This document shows positions 29,288-38,783 of a stretch of 64,000 nucleotides of DNA, in pieces. The number at the start of each line of letters is the position of its first letter. Within the stretch, counting starts at the first letter, position 1. The stretch covers positions 62,001 through 126,000 of the forward strand of contig JAPZTS010000001.1 in the NCBI GenBank assembly GCA_027533185.1, written 5' to 3'. The notes beneath the pieces are model-generated. The model did no database searches and had not been told where the DNA came from. It saw nothing but the letters and a program-made list of their open reading frames with translations. The position numbers and the translations under genes are program-made. Source of the stretch: Leptospira sp. GTDB taxonomy: Bacteria; Spirochaetota; Leptospiria; Leptospirales; Leptospiraceae.

Positions 29288-30001
29288 TTGGAAATCATCG
29301 GTGAGTTTTTAGGAACAGCAGTTTTGATACTTTTGGGAAATGGAGTGGTCGCAGGAGTTCTATTAGAAAAATCCAAATCCAAAGATGCTGGCTGGATCTC
29401 AATTACTGCTGGTTGGGCGTTTGCGGTTCTTTTTGGAGTTCTCGTTGCAAAGACATTTGGAAGTCCTGGAGCACATCTAAATCCTGCCGTAACGCTCTCT
29501 TTTTGCATCCAATCTGGCGAATTCTCCAATTTTATTCCCTTCGCATTGGCTCAAATCTCTGGCGCGGCATTCGGAGCATTTTTAGTATATTTGCATTACC
29601 TTCCTCATTGGAAGGAAACAAAAGACCCAGGGAAAATCCTTGCTATCTTTTCTACGGAACCTGCAATTTCCAATGTCGTTTCCAATAGCATAAGCGAAGG
29701 TTTTGGCAGTTTCTTACTAGTCTTGGGTATTCATGCAATATATACTCCGTTACATGGCGGAACTTCGGTTTTTATTGGAACTGGACTTGTTGCAATTCTT
29801 GTTTGGGCAATTGGACTTTCGATGGGAGGAACCACAGGTTATGCGATCAATCCAGCACGGGATTTAGGTCCGAGAATTGTTCATTATTTTTTACGAATTC
29901 CTAATAAGGGAAACTCTAACTGGAAGTATGCGTGGCTTCCCGTAATCGCCCCACTTTTTGGTGGTGGACTTGCGGCTCTAATTATAAAGTGGCTCCAGTA
30001 A
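29288..30001 (+). CDS. Aquaporin / glycerol facilitator (MIP family)
   Basis: 237 aa. Both half-helix motifs are intact: HLNPAVTLS and AINPARDLGPR. Six hydrophobic segments surround them. The residue after the second NPA is Arg, and Asp follows it (NPARD), a signature of glycerol-conducting channels, so the substrate is more likely glycerol or a similar polyol than water alone; this is inference. The start is TTG 29288 with an AGAAGGGA site upstream. It lies 10 bp before the sensor kinase gene. Confidence 0.88.
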   Translation: MEIIGEFLGTAVLILLGNGVVAGVLLEKSKSKDAGWISITAGWAFAVLFGVLVAKTFGSPGAHLNPAVTLSFCIQSGEFSNFIPFALAQISGAAFGAFLVYLHYLPHWKETKDPGKILAIFSTEPAISNVVSNSISEGFGSFLLVLGIHAIYTPLHGGTSVFIGTGLVAILVWAIGLSMGGTTGYAINPARDLGPRIVHYFLRIPNKGNSNWKYAWLPVIAPLFGGGLAALIIKWLQ

Positions 30002-30011
30002 GAGAGTTTCC

Positions 30012-32510
30012 ATGAGTCATTTCCTAGAATTTGTTCGTTCCCTCTTCCAATCGCCAGAAGGAGTTGAACTCCGCTACCAACGTTACTTCGTTGCCACGAA
30101 TTCTATTTATGTTCTCGCTGGACTGATTCATCTAGCGTTTATATTTTTCTTTTTGGCCGTTGGAGCTAAAGAAATGGCCCTATTTAATATAGGAAGTGTA
30201 TTTTGGTTTGGATTTACGATCTGGATCAATCGAAAGAAGTATCTTTTTACCTCACTTTATCTTTGTTTTCTCGAAGTATTTTTACACGCCTTAGCGGCCA
30301 CTTACTTTTTTGGCTGGGGTGCTGGATATCAATACTATATGATGCTTTTTGCAACTGGAATCTTTTTGCTTCCTCCAGGAAAAACATTTCTAAAATTTGG
30401 AAGTATAGTGATAGGATGTTTTTTATTTGCATCTACGTACTATTATTCGATCTCAAATCCTCCCATTTATGTTTGGGATCCTTCCTTTTTAGCTTTAATC
30501 AATGTTTCCAATATCATCTTCTCAACTCTATTTCATGCGGGCTTCGCATACTATTTTACTCTCTCTGCAAATATAGCGGAAGAGTCTTTAGAAAGAGAAA
30601 ACAATGCTCAAAAAGCTTTTTTTCAAAACATATCCCATGAACTTAGAACTCCACTGACCCTAATTTCGGGCCCATCGGAATCAGCCGTCCAGAGGGGTGA
30701 AGGATTACCAGAAAGTGAAGTCAGATTGATAGTAAACCAATCTAGAAGGCTAACACGACTTGTAAACCAACTCTTGGATTTACAAAAAATAACATCTGGG
30801 AAGATGGAACTTAAAAAGTTAAAACTTCCATTAGGTGAATTTTTGAACCAAATTGCCGAAAACTTTACTTCTTATGCAAAGAGAAAAAAAATTCAATTCG
30901 ACTTAATACTTCCCACAAACTCTATCTATGTGGAAGCGGATCCAGAGCAATTGGATAAATGTATTTTCAACTATCTTTCCAACGCCATAAAATTTACTGA
31001 ATCTGGAGGCAAAATCATCTTAGAACTGAGCTTAAATGATTCTGAGGCTGTTGTTTCTGTTAAAGACACTGGGATCGGAATGAACTCTCACCAAATGCAA
31101 AGATTGTTTTCACGGTTTGGAATCAGCGAGGCATCTCTTACTAAGGAGCAAGAAGGAACTGGCCTTGGTCTTTCGCTGGTTAAAGAATTGGTCGATCTTC
31201 ATGGCGGTAAGGTAGGTGTTGAAAGTGAGCTTGGTAGCGGATCACATTTTTATTTTTCACTTCCTATTATAAGAGATTTTGAACATGGAAGTTCGGACCA
31301 ATGGCTGTCTTATAATACCGTCCAACACGAATATATCTCTGAGGATCCATTTGAATGGGTTGCAGGTGGTGTAATGGATTTGGGTGTTCGGTCTCAAAAA
31401 ATTTTGGTGGTTGAAGACAATCCTGATTTAAGATCTTATATTGGATCTGTTTTAACACGCAACGGATTTCATGTATTTGTTGCCCCCGATGGTCAGGCAG
31501 GTATCGAATCAGTTTTTAAAGAATCTCCAGATCTCATAATATCAGATTTAATGATGCCAAAAAAAAGTGGCTTAGATTTGATCCGAGAGGTTCGTAAGAA
31601 AGATCATCTGAAATCCCTACCGATTATATTACTGACTGCAAAAGCTGATGATTCCACAAGACAAGAAGTTCACAAAGAGGGAGCTGATTTCTATCTCTCC
31701 AAACCATTTATAGAATCAGAACTGCTTAATGTGATAAAGAATGCAATTAGACTCAAAGAAAAGGAATCCTATTTCAGAGAAGAACTAACAAGAGGTATTC
31801 GGATTCAAAAAAAACTTTTTCCGCCAATACAATATGATTCGAAATTTTTAACAATTCATTGTGAATTTTATCCAAGTGATGGTATCGCAGGAGACTACTA
31901 TTTAGTCAAAGACATTGGTAATGGCAAAACTCTAGTGTTTTTGGCAGACGTTTCGGGACACGGGTTTGCTGCGGGTATGATCTCGGCAATGTTATACTTT
32001 ATTCTAAAACAAACGGATATCTTGATCGACGATCCTATGCTTTGTTTGAAGAGGATCAATTCCTATTTATACGGCAACACTGCGGGTCTCTTCGTAACCG
32101 CAATTGCAGTTGTTATCGATTCTAATTCCAATAAATTCTTTTGGTCAAAAGCCGGTCATGAAGATATCTATTTTGGAAAAAAAGACAAACAGCTATTGCC
32201 TCTCTCAGGAAAAGGGAAACCACTTGGGCTATTCCCAGATTGGGATGGAAATGTAGAAGAAGTTTCCTTCTCTCCTGGAGATAAATTGTTTTTATGTTCA
32301 GATGGTTTATTTGATTCACAAAATACAAAATCTGAAAGTTTTCGCGATTCTGGTTTTGTAAGCTGGTCTTCCATTAGTAAAAACTGGTCAGAAAAAAATT
32401 CTATAAAAGGATTGATTGAATCTGCCAAAAATTTCTCTGGAAAACAGGCTTTTGAAGATGATGTCACTGTTTTGGAAATACAGTTTGAGAATTTAGCAAC
32501 CAGACCTTAA
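30012..32510 (+). CDS. Histidine kinase - receiver - PP2C phosphatase fusion
   Basis: 832 aa. Residues 1-190 contain about five to six membrane helices. A HisKA domain follows with phospho-acceptor H209 in SHELRTPLTLISG, then a HATPase domain (N-box NAIKFTESGGK, G-boxes VKDTGIGM and GTGLGLSLVKEL). A receiver domain near 460-580 (ILVVEDNPDLRSYIG) has its phosphorylatable Asp at about 512 in ISDLMMP and the Lys in LSKPF. Residues 590-830 form a SpoIIE/RsbU-type PP2C phosphatase (YPSDGIAGDYYLVK, LADVSGHGFAAGM, FEDDVTVLEI). A membrane signal would thus control a Ser/Thr phosphatase in one chain, probably acting on an anti-anti-sigma factor; no such partner is adjacent. Confidence 0.92.
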   Translation: MSHFLEFVRSLFQSPEGVELRYQRYFVATNSIYVLAGLIHLAFIFFFLAVGAKEMALFNIGSVFWFGFTIWINRKKYLFTSLYLCFLEVFLHALAATYFFGWGAGYQYYMMLFATGIFLLPPGKTFLKFGSIVIGCFLFASTYYYSISNPPIYVWDPSFLALINVSNIIFSTLFHAGFAYYFTLSANIAEESLERENNAQKAFFQNISHELRTPLTLISGPSESAVQRGEGLPESEVRLIVNQSRRLTRLVNQLLDLQKITSGKMELKKLKLPLGEFLNQIAENFTSYAKRKKIQFDLILPTNSIYVEADPEQLDKCIFNYLSNAIKFTESGGKIILELSLNDSEAVVSVKDTGIGMNSHQMQRLFSRFGISEASLTKEQEGTGLGLSLVKELVDLHGGKVGVESELGSGSHFYFSLPIIRDFEHGSSDQWLSYNTVQHEYISEDPFEWVAGGVMDLGVRSQKILVVEDNPDLRSYIGSVLTRNGFHVFVAPDGQAGIESVFKESPDLIISDLMMPKKSGLDLIREVRKKDHLKSLPIILLTAKADDSTRQEVHKEGADFYLSKPFIESELLNVIKNAIRLKEKESYFREELTRGIRIQKKLFPPIQYDSKFLTIHCEFYPSDGIAGDYYLVKDIGNGKTLVFLADVSGHGFAAGMISAMLYFILKQTDILIDDPMLCLKRINSYLYGNTAGLFVTAIAVVIDSNSNKFFWSKAGHEDIYFGKKDKQLLPLSGKGKPLGLFPDWDGNVEEVSFSPGDKLFLCSDGLFDSQNTKSESFRDSGFVSWSSISKNWSEKNSIKGLIESAKNFSGKQAFEDDVTVLEIQFENLATRP

Positions 32511-33968
32511 TAAGAAAGACCGTATTCCAAAAGTAATTAAAAACAGAAAACCAAGTCCAACGATCCAATTTCCGTACTTTCTATAAATTGTTTCGATAGG
32601 CTTTGTTGGGGCTGAAGCAACCAAAACACCATCATTTCTTTCGTAATATTCCAAACTCCCTCGTGTTCTTCCATACGCATCAAAAATACCAGACAAAGCA
32701 CCCCTTGTCGAACGAACAATCGTTGTTCCATTTTCAATACCACGAAGAATTGCCATTTGAGTGTGGAATGGATCGATTCCTTTCCAATCGGAAGCCGCAA
32801 TCAATGTAACACCTGTTCCTAGGTCAGAATGTGTTTTTGTCAGACTTAGACTATCAAAATCATAACAGATAGCAGCCGATAACTTTCCGAATGGAGTGTC
32901 GAATACTTTTACATCCGAATCTACCTTAGATATCGGTTCGCCGGGTGGAATGAATTGTTTGAAATAGGTTTGTCGAATCTCACCTGTGTTTGAAATCCAA
33001 TGGATTTTATTTTCCATAAAGAATTCACCTGGTTTCAATGGAATGACAATGGCCGCAATGATCTCAATCTTCTGTTCACTAGCCAGGATTTGTATCCTTT
33101 GTAAGAAGCTATTCTCATCATTTTTTTGAACTAGGACTCCGCCTTCATTCCAAACTACGACTTTTGCACCTTCCTTTGCAGCCTGGATCGTGCGACTTAT
33201 CACCAAATCCGTGTTTGCTTGATTCTCAAGAGGATGATTCCAAAAGGATTGGATATCCTTTTGAGAAGTAACAGTCGCAAATTTTAGAGTCTCCCCTTGA
33301 ATGGGAAGCGTTAAACGAATCGCACCATACATGTAAAGCCCTACAAGGACACCCATAAAAAGGATGAGATGGTATTTCAAATGTTTCGAAAGAGATTGTG
33401 TGGTTTCCAATTCAAACCATGTTCGTTCAATCAGAACATTGCTCCAATAGATAATGAAACTAAGGCCTGTTGCACCTAATATGGATGCTGACTGGAGTAA
33501 AACTAAATTGGAAAGCTGGCTATTTGCCATCATCCCCCAAACTCCAAACTCAGAACTGATACCGCCAAGCCACTCCATAATCGCGAATAGAAAGGCGAAG
33601 CAAAATACGTTCCAATAAGAATCGTTTGTTTTCTTTCGAATCCAATTTTGAATCCACAATAGCAAACTAAAGACGATTCCTCCTTGGATACCTGAACTCA
33701 AAGCTATGAAAGCATGAAATGGCTCTGAAACGATTCGAAAGGTAGAAATAGTTTGTATAAAAATTAGTGAAACGAGTAAGACCCAAAAGGAATAGTCCAG
33801 TCTTATATAACGAAGAAAAGGAACAAGAGCCACCCAAGCGAAAATAGGAATATTCCATCGCATCCCGGTAAAACCTAATAAGATTGCGCCAAGACCAAGC
33901 AAAATCCATTTATAATTTGATACTTTGATCGAATTTGAATTAATGTTTAGCAGTTTTTCCACCGGCAC
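32493..33968 (-). CDS. lnt: Apolipoprotein N-acyltransferase
   Basis: 491 aa inner-membrane enzyme that N-acylates the lipid-modified cysteine of lipoproteins. The N-terminal 200 residues hold about six to seven hydrophobic segments. The C-terminal nitrilase-like domain carries the Glu in VVVWNEGG, a downstream Lys region and the catalytic Cys in SAAICYDFDSLS. A last membrane helix closes the chain (WIVGLGFLFLITFGI). The many lipoproteins in this window make such an enzyme unsurprising, but it may be one of several copies. It overlaps the upstream tetR gene by 29 bp and converges with the sensor kinase gene (18-bp overlap). Confidence 0.88.
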   Translation of the reverse strand: MPVEKLLNINSNSIKVSNYKWILLGLGAILLGFTGMRWNIPIFAWVALVPFLRYIRLDYSFWVLLVSLIFIQTISTFRIVSEPFHAFIALSSGIQGGIVFSLLLWIQNWIRKKTNDSYWNVFCFAFLFAIMEWLGGISSEFGVWGMMANSQLSNLVLLQSASILGATGLSFIIYWSNVLIERTWFELETTQSLSKHLKYHLILFMGVLVGLYMYGAIRLTLPIQGETLKFATVTSQKDIQSFWNHPLENQANTDLVISRTIQAAKEGAKVVVWNEGGVLVQKNDENSFLQRIQILASEQKIEIIAAIVIPLKPGEFFMENKIHWISNTGEIRQTYFKQFIPPGEPISKVDSDVKVFDTPFGKLSAAICYDFDSLSLTKTHSDLGTGVTLIAASDWKGIDPFHTQMAILRGIENGTTIVRSTRGALSGIFDAYGRTRGSLEYYERNDGVLVASAPTKPIETIYRKYGNWIVGLGFLFLITFGIRSFLLRSGC

Positions 33969-34644
33969 CTACCCATAAAAGTTGAAGTGACTCAAGCCAC
34001 ATCGTTTCTAAATTTAATTTTAATTGGGAACATAGGATAGGAACTCCAAAGAAAAGGGACCCAATCGCAACACCTAACGCGTTTATATTTGATTCTTCTC
34101 GTAACTCCTTACTTTTTATCGCGTCTCTCAATCCCTTTTCAATGAGATCTTCTACACCTCCTGCCGGAAAATTTTCAATATCTTTTATCTTAGGAAACAA
34201 AAGATATCTTTCCGCTAAGGTGAGTTTTGGAATTTGCAATTCTTTTTTACTCCGAGCTTGGAGAGAGATAATCTCCAAAAGGATTCGTGAATTTTTTTTA
34301 GACTCTTTTGCCGTATAACGAAAGATTGCTGATATCAATGAGTATCCTGATATTTCTTTATTTTTTTTAGAATTCATTCCAAAGGCAAAAACGCTGACCG
34401 ATAAACTCCAAATTTGGATAAAAAACAATACCATGTCCTCTTTTTCAGGAAAATAATTGTAAAAAGTTGGTTCAGAAACATCGGCTTGTTTCGCGATATC
34501 TTTGATTTTGATTATTTCGAAAGGTTTGTTTTCCAGTTCCGAAAGAAAGACTTGAAGGATTCGAATTCTTGTTTTAGCGAATTTCCGCTCCTTTAATGGC
34601 AATTCTAAAAATTGTTCGCTTTCTATTTGAACCGAGAGTTTCAT
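33940..34644 (-). CDS. TetR family transcriptional regulator
   Basis: About 234 aa from ATG 34644. The helix-turn-helix is at about residues 30-65: EIIKIKDIAKQADVSEPTFYNYFPEKEDMVLFFI. The TTG start at 34686 is rejected because it would put the coding region inside the palindrome at 34678-34691, which looks like this protein's own operator. The lnt gene overlaps its 3' end by 29 bp, so regulator and N-acyltransferase are almost surely one transcript; control of lipoprotein or membrane acylation is inferred from that. Ligand unknown. Confidence 0.85.
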   Translation of the reverse strand: MKLSVQIESEQFLELPLKERKFAKTRIRILQVFLSELENKPFEIIKIKDIAKQADVSEPTFYNYFPEKEDMVLFFIQIWSLSVSVFAFGMNSKKNKEISGYSLISAIFRYTAKESKKNSRILLEIISLQARSKKELQIPKLTLAERYLLFPKIKDIENFPAGGVEDLIEKGLRDAIKSKELREESNINALGVAIGSLFFGVPILCSQLKLNLETMWLESLQLLWVGAGGKTAKH

Positions 34645-34677
34645 GGGGTCTTTTTGGAAGACTCCAAAAATATTTTT

Positions 34678-34709
34678 TATAGTCAACTATATTTTTATAT
34701 TTAACTATA
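34678..34709 (-). promoter_or_regulatory. Putative autoregulatory operator of the tetR-lnt unit
   Basis: TATAGT-CA-ACTATA (34678-34691) is a perfect 14-bp palindrome, and a further half-site AACTATA follows at 34703-34709. It lies 34-65 bp upstream of the preferred tetR start, where a promoter would be. Confidence 0.55.
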
Positions 34710-34817
34710 TTTTTTCTTAACCACTTGTTGAACAAATCTCCTAGAAAAGTAATGTGAGAGAAATTTAAGGATTTCTTTCACCAATCCTTGGGGCTCTCCA
34801 AGATTGGGCATAGCCAA

Positions 34818-34846
34818 GGAGTTTTACTTCACTGTAGTAAAACTCC
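34818..34846. terminator. Perfect hairpin overlapping the stop of the LRR-CAP gene
   Basis: An 11-bp perfect stem, 34818-34828 with 34836-34846, loop TCACTGT, includes the stop codon of the LRR-CAP gene. A T-run follows on the plus strand but not on the minus strand, so it may protect the 3' end or act in both directions weakly. Confidence 0.5.
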
Positions 34847-37250
34847 ATTTTTTACTCCAGAACCTTTTCCCCCGCCGAATCCCCTCCGCCTCAACAGTAT
34901 ATGTTTCGTTAGGTTCTAAAGGATCCTGACTCATGATCCAAATTTCAGTTTCCCCTCCGATCCCGTATTTTCTATCTGAAGGTTGGATCAACCAATGTGG
35001 AACCATCTTCCCTGATCCATTCTTCAATTTGGCCTTAAACTCTTGGAGGTCATAAGATCTTTCTTGGTAAAATTTGATAGCGATGGGATATCCAACAATT
35101 TGGTCGTCATCTTCCAAGGGAGTAGTATTCGGAAGTTCATTTCGCATCGTGAGTGGAACTCCTTTCATGTTCTCATAAGGATATACACTAACATCTGGTG
35201 CTATGTTTTGAACCACGTTGAGGTATTGGTGGTTGAGCCCCACTAGACGTAAGACTGCTTTTTGATATATACGATTTTCAGATTCTGCAAAACCAAATCC
35301 CATTTTCATATAACCTAGACTTGTGATAGGTCTTCGATGAAGTATTGTTTGGTGCCAAGTATCAATGGCATTGTCACCTGTTTCATCACCGAACGAAATT
35401 ACTTCCGCCTGTGTTCCATAACGAAACTCTTTTTTTGATCCTTCTTGTGTAAAGAGTGGCAAACCTTCCTTCTCATCATGTGCGCCCAATCCTTTTGTAG
35501 AAGGATGACCTTCATTTGCTATTAAATAACGAGCATGGGCTTCTGATGCCATACACAAACGAAAGTCCATTTCCATAGGAATTGCACCGTGACCTACACG
35601 AAATCTATTTAGTTTTTCAAATGTCTTTCGATACATGACGGACAATCTTTCGTTTGGAGATGCCAATTGCCAATGAATGATCACCGTACTTGGAAAAAGT
35701 CGTTTCAATTTTGCAAGCGCTTCAGGTTTTAATGGATTGCCATCCACATGAATTGTTTTTAAGGATCTTAGGCCCTTTAAGGAATCAGGAAAATCCTGAA
35801 TTTGATTGTTTCGAAGGCTAAGGTATTCAAGATTCGTTAACTTACCAAGTTCATTTGGAAGCAATTCAATTTTGTTATCACTCAAATCCAAAATATTCAA
35901 TTTTTTTAGGTTTCCAATCGAAGCAGGAATTGACGTAAGCTCATTTCCACCTAATGAAAGTTCATACATATCGGTTAAACTGCCCAAAGAATCAGGAATG
36001 GTTCGAATCGAATTCCCAAAAAGATTTAGCGTCTTCAATCGTTTCAAACCTCGAAGATCAGATGGTAGAGATTCCAGTTCATTGAAACTGAGATCCAATT
36101 CCTGAAGATTGCCCAATTTTCCCAATGAAGGCGGTAGTTCTTCTAGTTGGTTAAAACCCAAAAAAAGACCCTTAAGGCTTGTTAGGTTTCCGAGACTGAT
36201 AGGAAGCACTCTCAGCTGATTGCTACTTAATTCCAAAACAGCAAGATTTCGTAGAGAACCAATTTCTGTTGGTAATGATATTAAATCGTTTTGTTTGAGA
36301 TGGAGTATTTCTAGCTCAGTAAGATTTTGAATTTCATGTGAAATCGACTGAATTCGATTGTTCCATAAATATAAATACTGTAACGATTTTAAACCACGGA
36401 TCGAATCAGGTATTTCCGAAATAGAGTTGGAATGAAGCCAAAGTTTTGTGAGAGATCCTAACTTTTCTGTACTTTCGAATAGAGTCTCAATTCGATTGTG
36501 CGATAGGTTAACCTCCTTTAGGTTTCTCAATTCACCAAGTACTTCAGGCCATTTCCGAAACCGATTGTCCATGAGATTGATATCTGTGATGGTTTGGATT
36601 TCACCGAGAGAATTAGGAATTTCCTGAAGTTCATTGGACTTTAGATTTAATCCCTTCAAATTTTTTAAATCTCCAAATCTGGAAGGAATCTCTTTGATTC
36701 GATTGTTATTTGCACTTAACCAAGAAAGATTTATAATCTTTGTAATCACTGTTGGGAACTGAACGAACTCATTTTCGGCAATATCAATTCCTTCTAACCT
36801 CTGCAAATTTTGCATTTGATTGGGAAGCGAATTGAGTCGATTAGAGGGGAGGCGAAGTTCAATCAAATTTAACAATTTACCTAGCTCATCAGGAACCTCT
36901 TTCAACCCAACGGAAATATCCAATCGTTCCAATTGATTGATATTTTCTATCGTTGGCGAAAGACTATCAAAATCTCCCTCTAGTTCTAATCGTTTAAACT
37001 TTGGTAAACTTCCAAGTTGCATTGGAAAATCCAAAGGTGCAGCATATAGACTAAGTCGCTCCAATTCTTTATTCCGAAAAAGTTCATTGGGAATGGTGCT
37101 GATTGGTGAACTTTTATTTCCGAGTGCAATCCTGGATTTTGAGAAATTAGAGGGAATATCATTAGCATATGTTAGTTGCTTTGAAATCAAAAACAAGGAA
37201 AGGAAAATAGTGCATCTTAAAACCGTTAACTTGAAATCCTTTCTCACCAT
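34824..37250 (-). CDS. Secreted leucine-rich-repeat protein with C-terminal CAP (SCP) domain
   Basis: 808 aa. Signal peptide (VLRCTIFLSLFLISKQLTYA). Residues about 50-510 are 19-20 tandem repeats of 23 residues of the bacterial type LPxxLGxLxxLxxLxLxxNxLxx. Residues about 535-690 form a CAP/SCP-like domain: YRKTFEKLNRFRVGHGAIPMEMDFRLCMASEAHARYLIANEGHP, with His and Glu (AEVISFG) in expected places, as in PR-1 and YkwD proteins. The last 100 residues are beta-rich and Ig-like (PLEPNETYTVEAEGI). ATG 37250 has a GGAGAG site. Extracellular or periplasmic; LRR domains commonly bind proteins and bacterial CAP domains have no settled role. The fusion of the two is unusual. Confidence 0.88.
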   Translation of the reverse strand: MVRKDFKLTVLRCTIFLSLFLISKQLTYANDIPSNFSKSRIALGNKSSPISTIPNELFRNKELERLSLYAAPLDFPMQLGSLPKFKRLELEGDFDSLSPTIENINQLERLDISVGLKEVPDELGKLLNLIELRLPSNRLNSLPNQMQNLQRLEGIDIAENEFVQFPTVITKIINLSWLSANNNRIKEIPSRFGDLKNLKGLNLKSNELQEIPNSLGEIQTITDINLMDNRFRKWPEVLGELRNLKEVNLSHNRIETLFESTEKLGSLTKLWLHSNSISEIPDSIRGLKSLQYLYLWNNRIQSISHEIQNLTELEILHLKQNDLISLPTEIGSLRNLAVLELSSNQLRVLPISLGNLTSLKGLFLGFNQLEELPPSLGKLGNLQELDLSFNELESLPSDLRGLKRLKTLNLFGNSIRTIPDSLGSLTDMYELSLGGNELTSIPASIGNLKKLNILDLSDNKIELLPNELGKLTNLEYLSLRNNQIQDFPDSLKGLRSLKTIHVDGNPLKPEALAKLKRLFPSTVIIHWQLASPNERLSVMYRKTFEKLNRFRVGHGAIPMEMDFRLCMASEAHARYLIANEGHPSTKGLGAHDEKEGLPLFTQEGSKKEFRYGTQAEVISFGDETGDNAIDTWHQTILHRRPITSLGYMKMGFGFAESENRIYQKAVLRLVGLNHQYLNVVQNIAPDVSVYPYENMKGVPLTMRNELPNTTPLEDDDQIVGYPIAIKFYQERSYDLQEFKAKLKNGSGKMVPHWLIQPSDRKYGIGGETEIWIMSQDPLEPNETYTVEAEGIRRGKRFWSKKWSFTTVK

Positions 37251-37348
37251 AAATACTCTCCAGTTGAAAATCTAGAGCATAAACTATGGAATCTATAACC
37301 GATTCTTCGAGTCTTTTTTTTGGCAGGTAAAAAAATTAATTCCGAGTC

Positions 37349-38332
37349 TCAGGTCCAATCCTTCACATTTGATTGGGCTAATAACACAAAATCTCTCAGA
37401 AAATCGCGATAGGTTGTGATGGTTTCAAATTTGTTTTCCCTCGCAGGATTGAAGATGCCACGCTTACGAAAGAGCTTTGATGGATTTTCTTTGATATCGG
37501 ACCAAGTGCCCACTTCCAGGGTAAGGGGCAAAAACTTGGATTTCAAATTTTCAACTTTCGCCTTATCCAGAAAATAATCATAGAACCGATCCCAAAGATC
37601 ACCATGGGTCGTATAAGTTTCGCTCTGCGGGCCAAATTTAAATCGAGTATGTCGTCTACCATTGGCGAAAAAATCTGCCATTTTTTCATAAATAGGAGTA
37701 TCTAAACAAGGTGTCTTAGTTTTTGCATAAGGCCACCAAACATGATCGATAGTTCCAAACCCGGAGTGAACATCTAGTACGGGTAATACGGATGTTTTTA
37801 AATGAAAAAAATATTGAGATAGATAGCGAAAGAGTGAACGAGATTCTGGCTCAAGCGAATGCCCTCGAAAGTAAGGAAGTTTGTTTGTCCAACTTTGACC
37901 TCCAAAAAAGGGTGGTGCCATCTCTGCATCAATCCCGGAATTTCGCATGAGGTCCACGCCAGCAGGGTTTGACCTTGTTTTCCTCGCAACGCCTCCTGGA
38001 TTCATAACGGGTATGACAATAAGCCCCACTTTGCCTTTTTCAATCTCTGTTAGATATCCTGGACTTTTTTTGTGAATGATATACTCTAAAAAATCTAAAA
38101 CAATCCGTATACCGACTGTCTCTAGTCCATGAACTCCAGCCACAATACCTACGGGATGTTTGGCGATTGCTTTGGGAGTTCCTATTTCTAGACAATGAAT
38201 CGGAAATCGAAAGCCTTCCGCAGTTTTCCTAGAAAAACCTAATTGGTTGATGCGAACGAGTTTCCCACCAATTTTGGCAATATCCAAAATCCGTTTTTCA
38301 TATCGATTGAGTCTTCGTAATCCTCTTAACAT
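37349..38332 (-). CDS. M14-family zinc carboxypeptidase-like protein
   Basis: 327 aa. The zinc motif HxxE is present in GVHGLETVGIRI, and the third ligand histidine in VLDVHSGFGTIDH. The Arg/Asn region (NPGGVARKTRSNPAGVDLMRN) matches the substrate carboxylate-binding residues of M14 enzymes (NPxG...R.N..GVDLNRN). A catalytic Glu is plausible in LTLEVGTWSD. There is no signal peptide from the ATG at 38332, so the protein looks cytoplasmic; related enzymes of the DUF2817/M14 type act on cell-wall peptides or modified amino acids. Single gene between the LRR-CAP gene and a four-gene operon. Confidence 0.85.
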   Translation of the reverse strand: MLRGLRRLNRYEKRILDIAKIGGKLVRINQLGFSRKTAEGFRFPIHCLEIGTPKAIAKHPVGIVAGVHGLETVGIRIVLDFLEYIIHKKSPGYLTEIEKGKVGLIVIPVMNPGGVARKTRSNPAGVDLMRNSGIDAEMAPPFFGGQSWTNKLPYFRGHSLEPESRSLFRYLSQYFFHLKTSVLPVLDVHSGFGTIDHVWWPYAKTKTPCLDTPIYEKMADFFANGRRHTRFKFGPQSETYTTHGDLWDRFYDYFLDKAKVENLKSKFLPLTLEVGTWSDIKENPSKLFRKRGIFNPARENKFETITTYRDFLRDFVLLAQSNVKDWT

Positions 38333-38372
38333 AGTGTTTGTAACTTAATGAGCGGAGTGATTCTTACAAATT

Positions 38373-38783
38373 TCACTGGTTTTGAAATTTTCTAAACTCG
38401 ACACAGCTTGGTATTCTATCAATTGAATTTGATTTTAGATCAGCACAAGTCTGTTTTAAAATTTCTTCATGACAATTTCGATACAGTTTTTGAATGATGA
38501 GCAGTTTTTCTCCAGAAACTTTGTATGCTTCACTCTCACGGAAACGTTTCTGACAATTGGTTTCGGAGAGTTGATCAATCACAAATTTTCGCTTCTCTTC
38601 AGATATGGAATTGAAAGAGCCCTCTCCACAATCTCTGATTTTAATACATATATCGGATGTTAAGCGAAGAGATTCATTTTGCCATTCTAGGGGAGCATTC
38701 GACTTACCTTTTTTGCAGCTAAAAAAAGTAACGTTTAGAAAAAAAAATACCACAATAAAAAAGATGAAATAGATTCTATTCAT
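38373..38783 (-). CDS. Small cysteine-containing lipoprotein
   Basis: 136 aa. Signal peptide IIVVFFFLNVTFFSC with lipobox FFSC. The mature part is helical and has five further cysteines in pairs (ICIKIRDCGEG, NCQKRF, NCHEEI, TCADLK, SCVEF), resembling a group of small Leptospira lipoproteins with conserved cysteines. Function unknown. Its start overlaps the MotB-like gene by 8 bp; it is the last gene of a four-gene minus-strand operon (40162-41307, 39521, 38776, 38373). Confidence 0.6.
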   Translation of the reverse strand: MNRIYFIFFIVVFFFLNVTFFSCKKGKSNAPLEWQNESLRLTSDICIKIRDCGEGSFNSISEEKRKFVIDQLSETNCQKRFRESEAYKVSGEKLLIIQKLYRNCHEEILKQTCADLKSNSIDRIPSCVEFRKFQNQ

